DNA of 64,000 bases from Burkholderiaceae bacterium DAT-1. Its GTDB lineage: Bacteria > Pseudomonadota > Gammaproteobacteria > Burkholderiales > Chitinimonadaceae. Both the position numbers and the translations under genes were made by a program. Position 1 is the first letter of the stretch; every line of letters begins with the position of its first letter. Of the stretch, positions 36,539 through 44,644 are shown piece by piece. The DNA lies in the NCBI GenBank assembly GCA_019084025.1, contig JAHRBI010000004.1, forward strand, positions 62,001 through 126,000, written 5' to 3'. The notes under the pieces were generated by a model that was given only the letters and a program-made list of their open reading frames with translations, had not been told where the DNA came from and did no database searches.

Positions 36539-37780
36539 GTGTCCAAACGCAGAGTCGTGGTAACCGGCCTTGGCCACATTTCGCCGGTAGGTAATGATCT
36601 CGCCAGCGGCTGGGCTAATCTGCTCGCAGGCAAGAGCGGTATCAGCACCATTACCCGTTTCGATGCCAGCGATATGGCATGCCAGATTGCCGGTGAAGTC
36701 AAAGGATTTGACATCACTCAATACATTTCCGCCAAGGAAGCCCGCCGGATGGATATATTTATCCATTACGGCATTGCAGGCGCCTTGCAGGCAATTGCCG
36801 ATGCAGGACTTGATGACGTACCGGGTCTCGATAAGACGCGTGTAGGCGTCAATATCGGCTCCGGTATCGGTGGTCTGCCACTGATCGAAAATACCGGCGT
36901 GGACCTGATCAATGGTGGCCCACGCAAGATTGGCCCGTTCTTTATTCCGGGTTCGCTGATCAACCTGATCGCAGGCCATGTGACCATCCTGAAGGGCTAT
37001 CAAGGGCCGAGCTACGGCATCGTGTCAGCCTGTACGACAGGTGCGCATTCCATTGGTGATGCGGCTCGCGTGATTCAATACGGCGATGCAGATGTGATGG
37101 TGGCTGGTGGTGCCGAGGGTGCCATTTCCCGTCTGGGTATTGGCGGCTTTGCTGCCATGAAGGCACTGTCTACCCGTAATGATGATCCGGCAACCGCATC
37201 GCGTCCATGGGATAAGGGCCGTGACGGCTTTGTCATGGGTGAAGGTGCTGGCGTACTGGTGCTGGAAGAGTACGAACACGCCGTGAAGCGTGGTGCGCGT
37301 ATTTACGCGGAGCTGGCCGGTTTCGGTATGAGCTCCGATGCGCACCATATCACCGCACCGAATGCAGAAGGTCCGGCACGTGGTGTGGCGAATGCACTGC
37401 GCGATGCGGGCATCAACGCTGATCAGGTAGATTACGTCAATGCGCACGGTACATCGACACCGCTGGGTGATGCGAATGAAACTAATGCGCTGAAGCTGGC
37501 ATTTGGTGATCACGCCAGCAAACTGGCTGTGAACTCCACCAAATCCATGACAGGCCACTTGCTGGGCGGTGCGGGCGGTGTCGAAGCGGTGTATTCCGTG
37601 ATGGCGCTGTACAATCAGGTGGCGCCACCGACGATCAATCTGTTTGATCAGGATGTGGAAGGCGGCTGCGATCTGGATTACGTGGCGAACACCGCTCGTG
37701 ACATGAAGATCAATGTAGCGATTTCCAATTCCTTCGGATTTGGTGGTACCAACGGTACGCTGGTATTCAAGCGCGTATAA
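36539..37780 (+). CDS. fabF: Beta-ketoacyl-ACP synthase II
   Basis: FabF elongates acyl-ACP and makes the membrane temperature-responsive in E. coli. The 413-aa thiolase-fold protein has [15 protein letters not shown], the active-site Cys in [18 protein letters not shown], and the two His in [14 protein letters not shown] and [16 protein letters not shown]. The start is GTG at 36539 with TGGAGG seven bases upstream. It closes the fab cluster with a terminator. Confidence 0.97.
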   Translation: MSKRRVVVTGLGHISPVGNDLASGWANLLAGKSGISTITRFDASDMACQIAGEVKGFDITQYISAKEARRMDIFIHYGIAGALQAIADAGLDDVPGLDKTRVGVNIGSGIGGLPLIENTGVDLINGGPRKIGPFFIPGSLINLIAGHVTILKGYQGPSYGIVSACTTGAHSIGDAARVIQYGDADVMVAGGAEGAISRLGIGGFAAMKALSTRNDDPATASRPWDKGRDGFVMGEGAGVLVLEEYEHAVKRGARIYAELAGFGMSSDAHHITAPNAEGPARGVANALRDAGINADQVDYVNAHGTSTPLGDANETNALKLAFGDHASKLAVNSTKSMTGHLLGGAGGVEAVYSVMALYNQVAPPTINLFDQDVEGGCDLDYVANTARDMKINVAISNSFGFGGTNGTLVFKRV

Positions 37781-37805
37781 GTTGTGCTGCGATATGCTCA
37801 AGAAG

Positions 37806-37832
37806 AAGCCGCCAGACATGGCGGCTTTTTTT
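37806..37832 (+). terminator. Terminator of the fab cluster
   Basis: An 8-bp stem (AAGCCGCC / GGCGGCTT) with a 6-nt loop is followed by five T residues, 25 bases after the fabF stop. Confidence 0.88.
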
Positions 37833-37855
37833 CGTTAGAGATCGATGCGTGACGA

Positions 37856-38554
37856 TTAATCGGCTTGCCCGGCAGGCGTCGCCTTCATCAAACCGGCAAT
37901 ACTGCGGGCAAGTTGGCAAGCGGGTGAGTCTTTGCTTGTCCATGCAGAGAATGCCGCAAGTGGATTGGCACTTTTGAATGCCTCGTTTTGCGGCTGCGTA
38001 GCAAGATACGCTTCAGCTAGACCCTGTAAGGCCGCACTCGCTTGCTGATGATTGGCGAGCCAGCTTCCAAGTGCATCCTTGCCGCCGAGGACGGACTGAC
38101 CAAGTTGCATGATCTGCGCGCCGGTTATGCCTGAGATCCCTGCCATAAAGTCTGCGGACAATCGATCGCCTGCATGAAACCATGCGCCAGGAAAAGGGGC
38201 AAGTGCATTCAGGATGGGGGCCTGAGCCGCCACTTCAGGTGCCGTGCCGCCAACGATGCAGGCGAAGCCGAACTCTGCGGCAAATGGATGATCCTGCAGA
38301 TGAAGTGTTGCGCATGCCCCGGGATAGCGTAGAACTTCAATGGACTTGCCAAACCACAGTACGGAGTCCTGCTGCCGGGATGGGACGGGTACACTGGTCA
38401 GCCAGCAGACGGAACCGGCTGGCAAATCCTGAATCGTGATATCTGGCCATGGTAAGGCATGTTCATCGGCAAAACGGTGACCTTTGAATCCCTGACGAAC
38501 CAAGCGTTGCAGCACGCTTGGCGGAATGTGTGAGGCAATCAAGGTTGGATACAT
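37856..38554 (-). CDS. Degenerate 6-phosphogluconate-dehydrogenase-like protein
   Basis: The 232-aa protein has a C-terminal half that reads like the NAD(P)-binding/helical junction of 6PGDH and beta-hydroxyacid dehydrogenases: CIVGGTAPEVAAQAPILNALAPFPGAWFHAGDRLSADFMAG corresponds to the family stretch with IGG, PIF..LAP, W.H.G..GAGHF. The N-terminus keeps the pattern of the Rossmann beta-alpha unit (VLQRLVRQGFKGHRFADE), but the GxGxxG loop is replaced by IASHIPPSV and the catalytic GGxxGA and K-x3-N parts are not evident. It may be a non-catalytic sensor or partner. The start overlaps the end of the LysR gene by 16 bases, so they form one unit. Confidence 0.6.
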   Translation of the reverse strand: MYPTLIASHIPPSVLQRLVRQGFKGHRFADEHALPWPDITIQDLPAGSVCWLTSVPVPSRQQDSVLWFGKSIEVLRYPGACATLHLQDHPFAAEFGFACIVGGTAPEVAAQAPILNALAPFPGAWFHAGDRLSADFMAGISGITGAQIMQLGQSVLGGKDALGSWLANHQQASAALQGLAEAYLATQPQNEAFKSANPLAAFSAWTSKDSPACQLARSIAGLMKATPAGQAD

Positions 38555-39474
38555 GGTGTACACCCCAGTGCGCGAATCACGTCCGGACGCGATAATTGTT
38601 CGATAAACCATTTAAGCGCATTACCCGTCGACTTGCTTGACCAGGCCGTATGTAAGCGTGCATTTCGGCTCATGCCGTTAACTGGAATGGCAACGAGTTC
38701 CCCGCTGTCCAGAAAAGGTTGAACCAGGGGCTGGGGGACAAAGCCCACCCCCAAGCCTGCAAGTTGCGCCTGTATTTTTGTTTCATGGTCAGGCACGGTC
38801 AGTGTGGGCTGGCCGGTCAGGAGCATGGATGTACGTGCTTGGAGTGAACGAGAGGTATCGGCAACGCTCACGGCGCGAAACTGGCGAATTTCATTCATTT
38901 CCAGTGGCCGGCCGAGCAGGGCAAGCGGATGAGTGGGTGGAATTGCGAATAAAAGGACAAGATCACCTAAAGGGACGTGTTTAAAGGTGCCAAGCGGAGG
39001 GGCTTCATCTGGTGCACCAATCGACAGATCAACCCGCCCCGTATAGAGCGCATCCCAGCTGCCACCAAATCCTTCGCGCGAAAAACGCAGGCGGGTTCCA
39101 CTGCCGAGTAAATCGAACTCATGTATCAGGGGCATGAACCCATTGATGCAGACGAGGTCGCCCACTGCAATTCGCAGCTCGGGTTCCCAGCCATGGGCAA
39201 CATGCTTCACACGCGCTTCGAGCGCCCACGCCGCATCTAACAGGGTGCGCCCCTCGCGAAGCAACTCCTGTCCGGCAGGTGTCAGTTTGGCGCGATGACC
39301 GCTACGGTCGAATAATGCTACGTCCAGCTCCTGCTCAAGCTTCTGGATGGTATAGGTAACTGCAGAGGGAACGCGGTGCAGGGTTTCCGCTGCGGCGGCA
39401 AAGCTGCCCTTACGATCAATGGCATCAATTACCGCGAGTGCATCCAGGGTCAAGCGCATGGGCATGGTCTTCAT
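38539..39474 (-). CDS. LysR family regulator (YhaJ-like)
   Basis: The 311-aa protein has an N-terminal winged HTH (LDALAVIDAIDRKGSFAAAAETLHRVPSAVTYTIQKLEQEL, about residues 9-50) and a LysR substrate-binding domain (about 95-300). The HTH with DRKGSFAAAAExLxRVPSA and LFDRSGHRAKLT resembles E. coli YhaJ, a sensor of nitroaromatic-type compounds. It is co-directional with, and overlaps, the 6PGDH-like gene. Its target and ligand are unknown. Confidence 0.85.
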   Translation of the reverse strand: MKTMPMRLTLDALAVIDAIDRKGSFAAAAETLHRVPSAVTYTIQKLEQELDVALFDRSGHRAKLTPAGQELLREGRTLLDAAWALEARVKHVAHGWEPELRIAVGDLVCINGFMPLIHEFDLLGSGTRLRFSREGFGGSWDALYTGRVDLSIGAPDEAPPLGTFKHVPLGDLVLLFAIPPTHPLALLGRPLEMNEIRQFRAVSVADTSRSLQARTSMLLTGQPTLTVPDHETKIQAQLAGLGVGFVPQPLVQPFLDSGELVAIPVNGMSRNARLHTAWSSKSTGNALKWFIEQLSRPDVIRALGCTPCIQP

Positions 39475-39742
39475 GCTCTAAGAAAAGTGGGTGGATGAGG
39501 CATTATCACCTGAAGCGAGGGTGTTCTGGAAATCTGACATTCAAGCTGTTGATTTCTTGATGCATTCCATCTGTCTGATTTTTGCCATGATGCAAGGCAC
39601 GCCGTCCGTCGGATTTTGCTATGCAGCAAATTGAAAGACTGAGATGAGTATTTGCCTATCTTGTAAGTTGCTGCGCTGCACATTATTCGCCATTGTTTCT
39701 TGTGCAAGGTTCATTTCCTCATCTTACTGATTTACAAGCTAT
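39475..39742 (+). other. Gene-free region upstream of LysR and the small membrane protein
   Basis: About 270 bases (with the FNR box and leader, 348 bases in all) divide the divergent LysR gene and the small membrane-protein gene. I see no coding frame with a credible start. Apart from the FNR box, no clear promoter hexamers stand out. Confidence 0.5.
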
Positions 39743-39756
39743 TTGACGTTTATCAA
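39743..39756 (+). promoter_or_regulatory. FNR box upstream of the small membrane-protein gene
   Basis: TTGAC-GTTT-ATCAA matches the FNR consensus TTGAT-N4-ATCAA in nine of ten bases. It is centred about 73 bases before ATG 39823 and fits class II activation if transcription starts near 39791. An FNR gene lies just downstream. Confidence 0.75.
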
Positions 39757-39822
39757 TGCAGGAGTAGGATGAATCTCAGGCGCTTAACCTGTATCCCGAA
39801 GCGGGTTCATGGAGAGGACAAA

Positions 39823-40116
39823 ATGAAGATCAAAACGATGTTAGTGCTGTGGCCCTCTTTTGTGATGGCCGGTATTCTGAATTCGCTGTTTTTTACGCTG
39901 TTTGACCCACTTGAGCTGTTCTCTAGTGGTGAGCCGTTGTTCCAAAGCAGAATGGTGGCTTACTCGGTGGGCTTTTTCGCGTTTTGGATTTTTGCGGGTT
40001 GTTCCAGTGCGTTGACCTTATTCTTTGAGCGCGATAGAGAACAGGTAAATCGATACTGCGCTGTCGATTTCAATAAGCCGGTTCGCAACGACGATCACGG
40101 GACGCTTGCCCACTAA
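39823..40116 (+). CDS. Small two-helix membrane protein under a putative FNR box
   Basis: The 97-aa protein has two hydrophobic helices (about residues 5-26, MLVLWPSFVMAGILNSLFFTLF, and 46-68, VAYSVGFFAFWIFAGCSSALTLFF) and a charged cytoplasmic-type tail ending HGTLAH. GGAGAGG lies six bases before ATG 39823. I recognise no family. The FNR box ahead and the FNR gene behind (convergent) suggest induction under low oxygen and a respiration-related role; the real function is unknown. Confidence 0.7.
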   Translation: MKIKTMLVLWPSFVMAGILNSLFFTLFDPLELFSSGEPLFQSRMVAYSVGFFAFWIFAGCSSALTLFFERDREQVNRYCAVDFNKPVRNDDHGTLAH

Positions 40117-40200
40117 TTGTCTCCACCGTTGGCGGGGTGATTGAGGGCATTGCGTAGCTGGATGAACCAGTCGTTGGATGTAGTCTGTCTCGCGCTTGGC

Positions 40201-40228
40201 AAAAAGGACACCTGCAGGTGTCCTTTTT
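40201..40228. terminator. Bidirectional terminator, perfect 28-bp palindrome
   Basis: The 28 bases are a perfect palindrome: A5 then GGACACCTG and its exact complement, ending T5. In both directions it gives a GC-rich stem followed by U5, serving the convergent small membrane-protein gene (plus) and fnr (minus). Confidence 0.85.
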
Positions 40229-40272
40229 ATCTGTGCTGCGAAATGATGCACCCGTGATGGGTGAGCGGTAAC

Positions 40273-41028
40273 TTATTCGTGATTACCGCTGCAGCCTGAT
40301 AAGAGCTGCTTCAGTAACGGGATGTCGATGAGCTCAACGTATTTGCCTTGCACCTTGATCATGCCATCTGCCTGGAATTTGGAAAAGGTACGACTGACCG
40401 TCTCCAGCTTCAGCCCCAAATAACTGCCGATCTCCTCGCGTGTCATGCGCAGGTGGAATCCCTTGGGAGAGAACCCGCGGGCATGAAAACGCTGGGAAAG
40501 ATTCAAGAGAAATGCTGCCAGACGTTCTTCTGCACGCATATTGCCCAGCAAAAGCATCAGACCCTGGTCGCGAACGATTTCCTTGCTCATCAGCTTGTAG
40601 AAGTGACGAGTAAGCGACGGAATCTGGCGAGAGAGTTCATCAAGCAGCGCAAAAGGCAGTTCGCAGACTTCGCAATCTTCGAGGGCGATGGCATCACATC
40701 CGTGAATTTCGTTGCCCATGGCATCCAGGCCAATCAGCTCGCCGGACATGTGGAAACCGGTCACTTGCTCGCGTCCATCTTCTGACGTGACGGTGGTTTT
40801 GAAGAAACCAGTGCGTACGGCATAAAGCGACTTGAAGGCATCGCCGCTGCGGAACAGCGCTTCACCACGCTTGATGGGGATGCGCTGCTTGATCACTTCA
40901 TCAAGCTGATCGAGCTCTCCATGGCTCAGACCCAGAGGCAAACACAGTTCCCGCAATGAGCAGGTAGTGCAGTGTGTTTGCAGTTCACGCAGGGGAACGA
41001 CTTCGATGGGCGTGATCATGGACGACAT
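40273..41028 (-). CDS. fnr: FNR, oxygen-sensing Fe-S transcription regulator
   Basis: FNR binds a [4Fe-4S] cluster without oxygen, dimerises and activates anaerobic genes. The 251-aa protein has the N-terminal Cys cluster CTTCSLRELC (Cys20, Cys23, Cys29) and Cys122 in EDCEVCELP, the same numbering as E. coli FNR when translation starts at 41028, which supports that start. The cyclic-nucleotide-type sensor domain spans about 30-150; the HTH EEIGSYLGLKLETVSRTFSKFQ carries the E-x2-S-R DNA-contact set. It is monocistronic and divergent from the TauE/SafE-like gene across an inverted repeat. Confidence 0.95.
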   Translation of the reverse strand: MSSMITPIEVVPLRELQTHCTTCSLRELCLPLGLSHGELDQLDEVIKQRIPIKRGEALFRSGDAFKSLYAVRTGFFKTTVTSEDGREQVTGFHMSGELIGLDAMGNEIHGCDAIALEDCEVCELPFALLDELSRQIPSLTRHFYKLMSKEIVRDQGLMLLLGNMRAEERLAAFLLNLSQRFHARGFSPKGFHLRMTREEIGSYLGLKLETVSRTFSKFQADGMIKVQGKYVELIDIPLLKQLLSGCSGNHE

Positions 41029-41057
41029 GGCGTGTGCGCAAAAGTGACAAGGCCTAT

Positions 41058-41080
41058 AGTTTGCCGCGTTCGGGCAAACT
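41058..41080. promoter_or_regulatory. Inverted repeat between fnr and the TauE/SafE-like gene
   Basis: AGTTTGCC and GGCAAACT, perfect 8-bp arms around a 7-bp spacer, lie in the divergent promoter region 30 bases ahead of fnr. It could be an operator for either gene; it does not match the FNR consensus. Confidence 0.5.
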
Positions 41081-41183
41081 CCACAACCAAAGCTTGTTCA
41101 CAATGTTTACTCAGGATGGGGAATTGCGCGATTTTAGTGGATGAGCTGTCGTAAAAATGCACTGCTCAGGTAAGATTCGTACC

Positions 41184-41855
41184 ATGGAACATACCTTGAT
41201 TTCCCTGATGTGGCCTTGGTTTGTCGCGGGCTGGCTAGGCGGAGGCCATTGCCTCGCGATGTGTGGCGGACTGGGTGTTGCCGCTGGTCTGGGCGCCCGG
41301 GGAAGGGGACAATGGATACGATTGCTCGTGATGAATGCCGGGCGAATCACCTCGTACATGATGGTGGGTGCATTACTGGGCGCCATCATCTCAGTTGCGA
41401 GCAGGGTGGGAATGGCCTTGGTGCTCCAGAAGTCCTTATATGTGGCATCGTTGATACTGCTTGCATGTATGGGGGCGTACATTGCAGGTGCTGCGGCTTG
41501 GTTTGTGAAAATTGAACGGAGCGGTGCTGTATTTTGGCGCCTCTTGCAGCCTGTCTGGGCATCACTTTTTCCGCTCAACACTGTGCCCCGGACGTTTGTT
41601 GCCGGGCTGTTATGGGGCTGGTTGCCTTGTGGACTGGTCTATACCGCAGCGATTGGTGCTCTCGCTTCCGGTCGTGGAGACCACGGAGCTGCCGTGATGC
41701 TGGCGTTTGGTTTGGGTACCCTGCCCAATCTTCTATTGCTTGGCGTGGCCGGGAAGGTGACGCAGGAATGGCGGAAAAAATCATGGGTTCGTAAAACTGC
41801 TGGCGGTCTGCTTGTTGCCTTTGCGCTATATAAACTTGTGGCGATGCTTGCATAA
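41184..41855 (+). CDS. TauE/SafE-type membrane protein (cytochrome-biogenesis or metal-linked)
   Basis: The 223-aa protein has about six membrane helices and the paired motifs GGGHCLAMCGGLGVAAG near the N-terminus and LLWGWLPCGLVYTAAIGAL in the second half, typical of the DsbD/CcdA-related 'sulfite exporter TauE/SafE' family found near ccoGHIS and fnr. The cysteines may handle thiols or copper for cytochrome oxidase assembly; this is inferred from context. ATG 41184 is preferred over 41157, which leads only a hydrophilic nine-residue tail. Confidence 0.8.
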   Translation: MEHTLISLMWPWFVAGWLGGGHCLAMCGGLGVAAGLGARGRGQWIRLLVMNAGRITSYMMVGALLGAIISVASRVGMALVLQKSLYVASLILLACMGAYIAGAAAWFVKIERSGAVFWRLLQPVWASLFPLNTVPRTFVAGLLWGWLPCGLVYTAAIGALASGRGDHGAAVMLAFGLGTLPNLLLLGVAGKVTQEWRKKSWVRKTAGGLLVAFALYKLVAMLA

Positions 41856-42223
41856 TTACATGCAACTGCTTGTTTTTGCTTGGATGTCCATCTATACCGG
41901 CATTTGTCGAAAAAAACTCGGTGGCGATTGTTGCGATTGTCCGTCAATGTGTGGCAGCATTCGTGCAGCTGTTTGGCAGTGCGACGCAGAAGGTGTCACG
42001 GAAAAAGCGCAAAATCGGCAAAAAATGCAGATGATGATGAACAACATGATCATCTGTACACGATTGTCGGATTTTGATGCTTTTATTTTCCTTGGAAGCT
42101 GCTAGAATCTGTGCCGCCGGTCTTCATTCGTGAAGTGCCATTGCTTTTTAGTACGAAAGTTTCCGGTTTGATTCCGGGTGCTTTTTGATTTGTGGTCCTA
42201 CTTTTAACGTTAAAGGTAAAACG
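41856..42223 (+). other. Gene-free region ahead of the Ala/Pro lipoprotein
   Basis: About 370 bases lack a credible gene. Short frames here (one Cys-rich, one Arg-rich) overlap each other and have no ribosome-binding site. An extended -10 element lies near the end (42100-42108), implying a leader of about 110 nt for the lipoprotein gene. Confidence 0.5.
42100..42108 (+). promoter_or_regulatory. Extended -10 promoter of the lipoprotein gene
   Basis: TGCTAGAAT (TG-N-TAGAAT) is a good extended -10. No clear -35 is at the right spacing; TTGATG at 42074-42079 is 23 bp away. The transcript leader would run about 110 nt to ATG 42224. Confidence 0.5.
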
Positions 42224-42487
42224 ATGAAACATTCCCTGCTCGTCGCTGCTCTGCTGGCTGTTGCCCTGACCGCTTGTGGCAAGAAGGAAGAAGCTGCTGC
42301 TCCGGCACCGGCTCCTGAAGCTGCTGCTCCTGCTGCTGCCGCTCCGGCTGCTCCGGCTGCTGACGCTGCTGCTGCTCCGGCCGCCGCTCCGGCTGCTGAC
42401 GCTGCTGCTGCTCCGGCTGCCGCTCCTGCTGCTGACGCTGCTGCCGCTCCGGCTGCTGCTCCGGCTGCTGACGCTGCCAAGAAGTAA
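42224..42487 (+). CDS. Small lipoprotein with Ala/Pro/Asp repeats
   Basis: The 87-aa precursor has a lipoprotein signal (MKHSLLVAALLAVALTAC, lipid Cys18 followed by Gly, so outer-membrane sorting is likely). The mature part is almost only Ala, Pro, Glu and Asp, with three perfect copies of the 12-mer PAADAAAAPAAA (residues 44-79) and a part copy, ending AAKK. It resembles small alanine-rich lipoproteins seen in betaproteobacteria with no known function. AAAGG lies seven bases upstream. It has its own terminator and an own promoter. Confidence 0.8.
   Translation: MKHSLLVAALLAVALTACGKKEEAAAPAPAPEAAAPAAAAPAAPAADAAAAPAAAPAADAAAAPAAAPAADAAAAPAAAPAADAAKK
42353..42478 (+). repeat. 36-bp in-frame tandem repeats in the lipoprotein gene
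   Basis: Three full and one partial copy of a 36-bp unit encode PAADAAAAPAAA. Copies differ at third codon positions (CCG/CCT, GCC/GCT), so they are old enough to have drifted or are held by protein selection. Confidence 0.75.
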
Positions 42488-42504
42488 TTCTTCGGTAGAC
42501 AGCG

Positions 42505-42536
42505 AAAGCCGACCTTCGGGTCGGCTTTTGTTTTTC
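42505..42536 (+). terminator. Terminator of the lipoprotein gene
   Basis: A 10-bp stem (AAAGCCGACC / GGTCGGCTTT) with a TTCG tetraloop is followed by TGTTTTT, 18 bases after the stop. Confidence 0.9.
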
Positions 42537-42585
42537 GTACGGCCAATTGACGGTTGATTGAATAAACGATTGGTCTGTACAAAAT

Positions 42586-42613
42586 AAAACGCCCGGCAAT
42601 TGCGGGCGTTTTT
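42586..42613 (-). terminator. Terminator of aroC, likely bidirectional
   Basis: A 10-bp stem (AAAACGCCCG / CGGGCGTTTT) with a 7-nt loop has T-runs on both sides. It lies about 35 bases past the aroC stop on the minus strand. Confidence 0.8.
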
Positions 42614-42646
42614 GCATGGTAGGGCAGCAAACTGGATGGTGGATGC

Positions 42647-43744
42647 TCAGGCCTGTGGCGGAATGCGTGGCGTGCTGACATGTACGTCGGCATTCTGGGC
42701 TCGGTGACGTAGTGCATGGTCGATTAGAACCAGTGCCAGCATGGCCTCTGCAATGGGGGCGGCGCGTACGCCCACGCAAGGATCGTGACGACCTGTAGTG
42801 GACATGTCGGTTGCCTGTCCATCCAGATCAATCGAGCGACGGGGCTGTGGAATGCTGGCAGTGGGCTTGAGTGCCATACTGACTCGAATCTGCTGCCCGC
42901 TGGATATTCCGCCGAGAATGCCGCCTGCGTGATTACTGGCAAAGCCTGCCGGTGTCAATTCGTCGCCGTGTTCGCTGCCCAGCTGATCGATCACGCCAAA
43001 TCCGTCGCCAATTTCTACGCCCTTGACTGCATTGATGCTCATCATTGCATGGGCGATATCGGCATCCAGACGGTCATAGACCGGCTCGCCCCAGCCAACA
43101 GGCACGCCGTCTGCCACGACATCGATGCGTGCACCCACAGAATCCCGCCTGGCGCGAATGTCATCGAGATATGTTTCGAGTTGTTCGGTCATATCCGGAT
43201 TGGCTGCGAAGAAGGGGTTGCTGTCGACATGTTCCCAGCTTACGAATGGGATCTTGATGCGCCCCATCTGGCTCATGCAGGCGCGGATGGTGATGCCGAA
43301 ATGTTCGCTTAGCCATTTCTTGGCGATTGCGCCGGCTGCCACGCGAACTGCTGTTTCACGGGCGGAGCTACGGCCACCACCACGGTAGTCGCGGATGCCA
43401 TATTTATGCCAGTAGGTATAGTCTGCATGTCCGGGACGGAAGGTTTGCGCGATTTTGCTATAGTCCTGACTGCGTTGATCCTGATTGCGGATCAGCAGTG
43501 CGATGGGCGTACCGGTTGTTTTGCCTTCAAATACACCGGATAGAATTTCGACTGTATCGGGTTCCTTGCGCTGTGTGACATGGCGTGAGGTACCGGGTTT
43601 GCGGCGGTCCAGCTCTTGCTGGATGTCTGCTTCGCTAATGGATAGGCCGGGCGGGCACCCGTCGACAATACAGCCAATCGCAGGGCCGTGACTTTCACCA
43701 AAGGAACTGACGGTAAACAATAAGCCAATCGAACTGCCGGACAT
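42647..43744 (-). CDS. aroC: Chorismate synthase
   Basis: AroC makes chorismate from EPSP, the last shared step of aromatic amino-acid synthesis, with reduced FMN. The 365-aa protein has [73 protein letters not shown] and [17 protein letters not shown] signatures. ATG 43744 has AGGA nine bases upstream; the longer frame beyond it carries no conserved sequence. It is divergent from the CoA-transferase genes. Confidence 0.96.
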   Translation of the reverse strand: MSGSSIGLLFTVSSFGESHGPAIGCIVDGCPPGLSISEADIQQELDRRKPGTSRHVTQRKEPDTVEILSGVFEGKTTGTPIALLIRNQDQRSQDYSKIAQTFRPGHADYTYWHKYGIRDYRGGGRSSARETAVRVAAGAIAKKWLSEHFGITIRACMSQMGRIKIPFVSWEHVDSNPFFAANPDMTEQLETYLDDIRARRDSVGARIDVVADGVPVGWGEPVYDRLDADIAHAMMSINAVKGVEIGDGFGVIDQLGSEHGDELTPAGFASNHAGGILGGISSGQQIRVSMALKPTASIPQPRRSIDLDGQATDMSTTGRHDPCVGVRAAPIAEAMLALVLIDHALRHRAQNADVHVSTPRIPPQA

Positions 43745-43763
43745 CTGTGCATTCCTGAGTGGG

Positions 43764-43799
43764 AGAGACACGGGCCGCTTGCCTTGTGGCCGAGTCTCT
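43764..43799 (-). promoter_or_regulatory. Hairpin in the aroC leader
   Basis: AGAGAC (43764-43769) and GTCTCT (43794-43799) enclose a GC-rich inner pairing CGG-CC/GGCCG. It lies 20-55 bases ahead of aroC and would form in the aroC 5' leader; its role is unknown. Confidence 0.35.
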
Positions 43800-43932
43800 T
43801 GGATGATTCGGGTTTCGCGCAACCGGTCGATTCTAGCACAGTCGGAACGACCATCCGGATCATCGCGGTCCGGTCCAAGAATCACAGCGTTAGCAGCGTA
43901 CCCAGGCTGCATCCACACAGGAGAGATAACCC

Positions 43933-44634
43933 ATGTCAGGGTTCAACAAGGTAGTACATACATACGAAGAAGCGCTCGCCGGCTTCCAGGACGGCATGTC
44001 CGTCATGGTGGGCGGGTTTGGTTTGTGTGGTATTCCGGAGGGACTGATCCACAAGGTATACGAGATGGGCAACAAGGGTCTGACCGTTGTGTCCAATAAT
44101 GCCGGCGTGGATGGCTTCGGCCTTGGCAAGTGGCTGGAAAAACGCCAGATCAAAACCATGATCGCGTCTTACGTGGGTGAAAATGCCCTGTTTGAACAAC
44201 TGCTGCTGTCGGGCGAGATGGAAGTGATCCTGACTCCGCAGGGCACGCTGGCTGAAAAGTGTCGCGCCGGTGGTGCAGGGATTCCGGCCTTCTATACCGC
44301 AACGGGTTACGGTACCGACATCGCAGCGCACAAGCCGACTGCAGAGTTTGATGGTCGCATGTATGTGCTGGAAAAGAGTCTCACTGCCGACTTTGCACTG
44401 GTGAAAGCCTGGAAAGCTGACGAGTACGGCAATCTGGTGTTCCGCAAGACCGCGATGAACTTCAATCCGGTGATGGCGACTGCTGGCCGCATTACCGTGG
44501 CTGAAGTGGAAGAAATTGTGCCTGCTGGCTCGCTCGACCCGAATCATATCCACACACCGGGCATCTACGTGAACCGTGTGATCAAGGGTTCATTCGAGAA
44601 GCGTATTGAGCAACGTACCGTTCGCAAGGCTTGA
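43933..44634 (+). CDS. scoA: 3-oxoacid CoA-transferase, subunit A
   Basis: With subunit B this enzyme moves CoA between succinyl-CoA and acetoacetate or related 3-oxo acids. The 233-aa protein has the glycine-rich signature [14 protein letters not shown] and [14 protein letters not shown] of CoA transferase family I, and ends with the typical IYVNRVIKG. It starts with AGGAG upstream. Subunit B starts 10 bases after the stop, so they are one operon. Substrate could be acetoacetate or another 3-oxo acid. Confidence 0.93.
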   Translation: MSGFNKVVHTYEEALAGFQDGMSVMVGGFGLCGIPEGLIHKVYEMGNKGLTVVSNNAGVDGFGLGKWLEKRQIKTMIASYVGENALFEQLLLSGEMEVILTPQGTLAEKCRAGGAGIPAFYTATGYGTDIAAHKPTAEFDGRMYVLEKSLTADFALVKAWKADEYGNLVFRKTAMNFNPVMATAGRITVAEVEEIVPAGSLDPNHIHTPGIYVNRVIKGSFEKRIEQRTVRKA

Positions 44635-44644
44635 GGAGACAGAT

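Noticed and set aside
36158-37003. Minus-strand frame spanning acpP and fabF
   Set aside because: It crosses two certain genes and an attenuator and has no motif.
41880-42105. Short Cys-rich and Arg-rich frames after the TauE/SafE-like gene
   Set aside because: They overlap each other in different frames, lack ribosome-binding sites and show no domain.
42148-42717. Ala-rich frame antisense to the lipoprotein
   Set aside because: The repeat is GC-rich in both strands; only the plus strand has a lipoprotein signal, ribosome-binding site and terminator.
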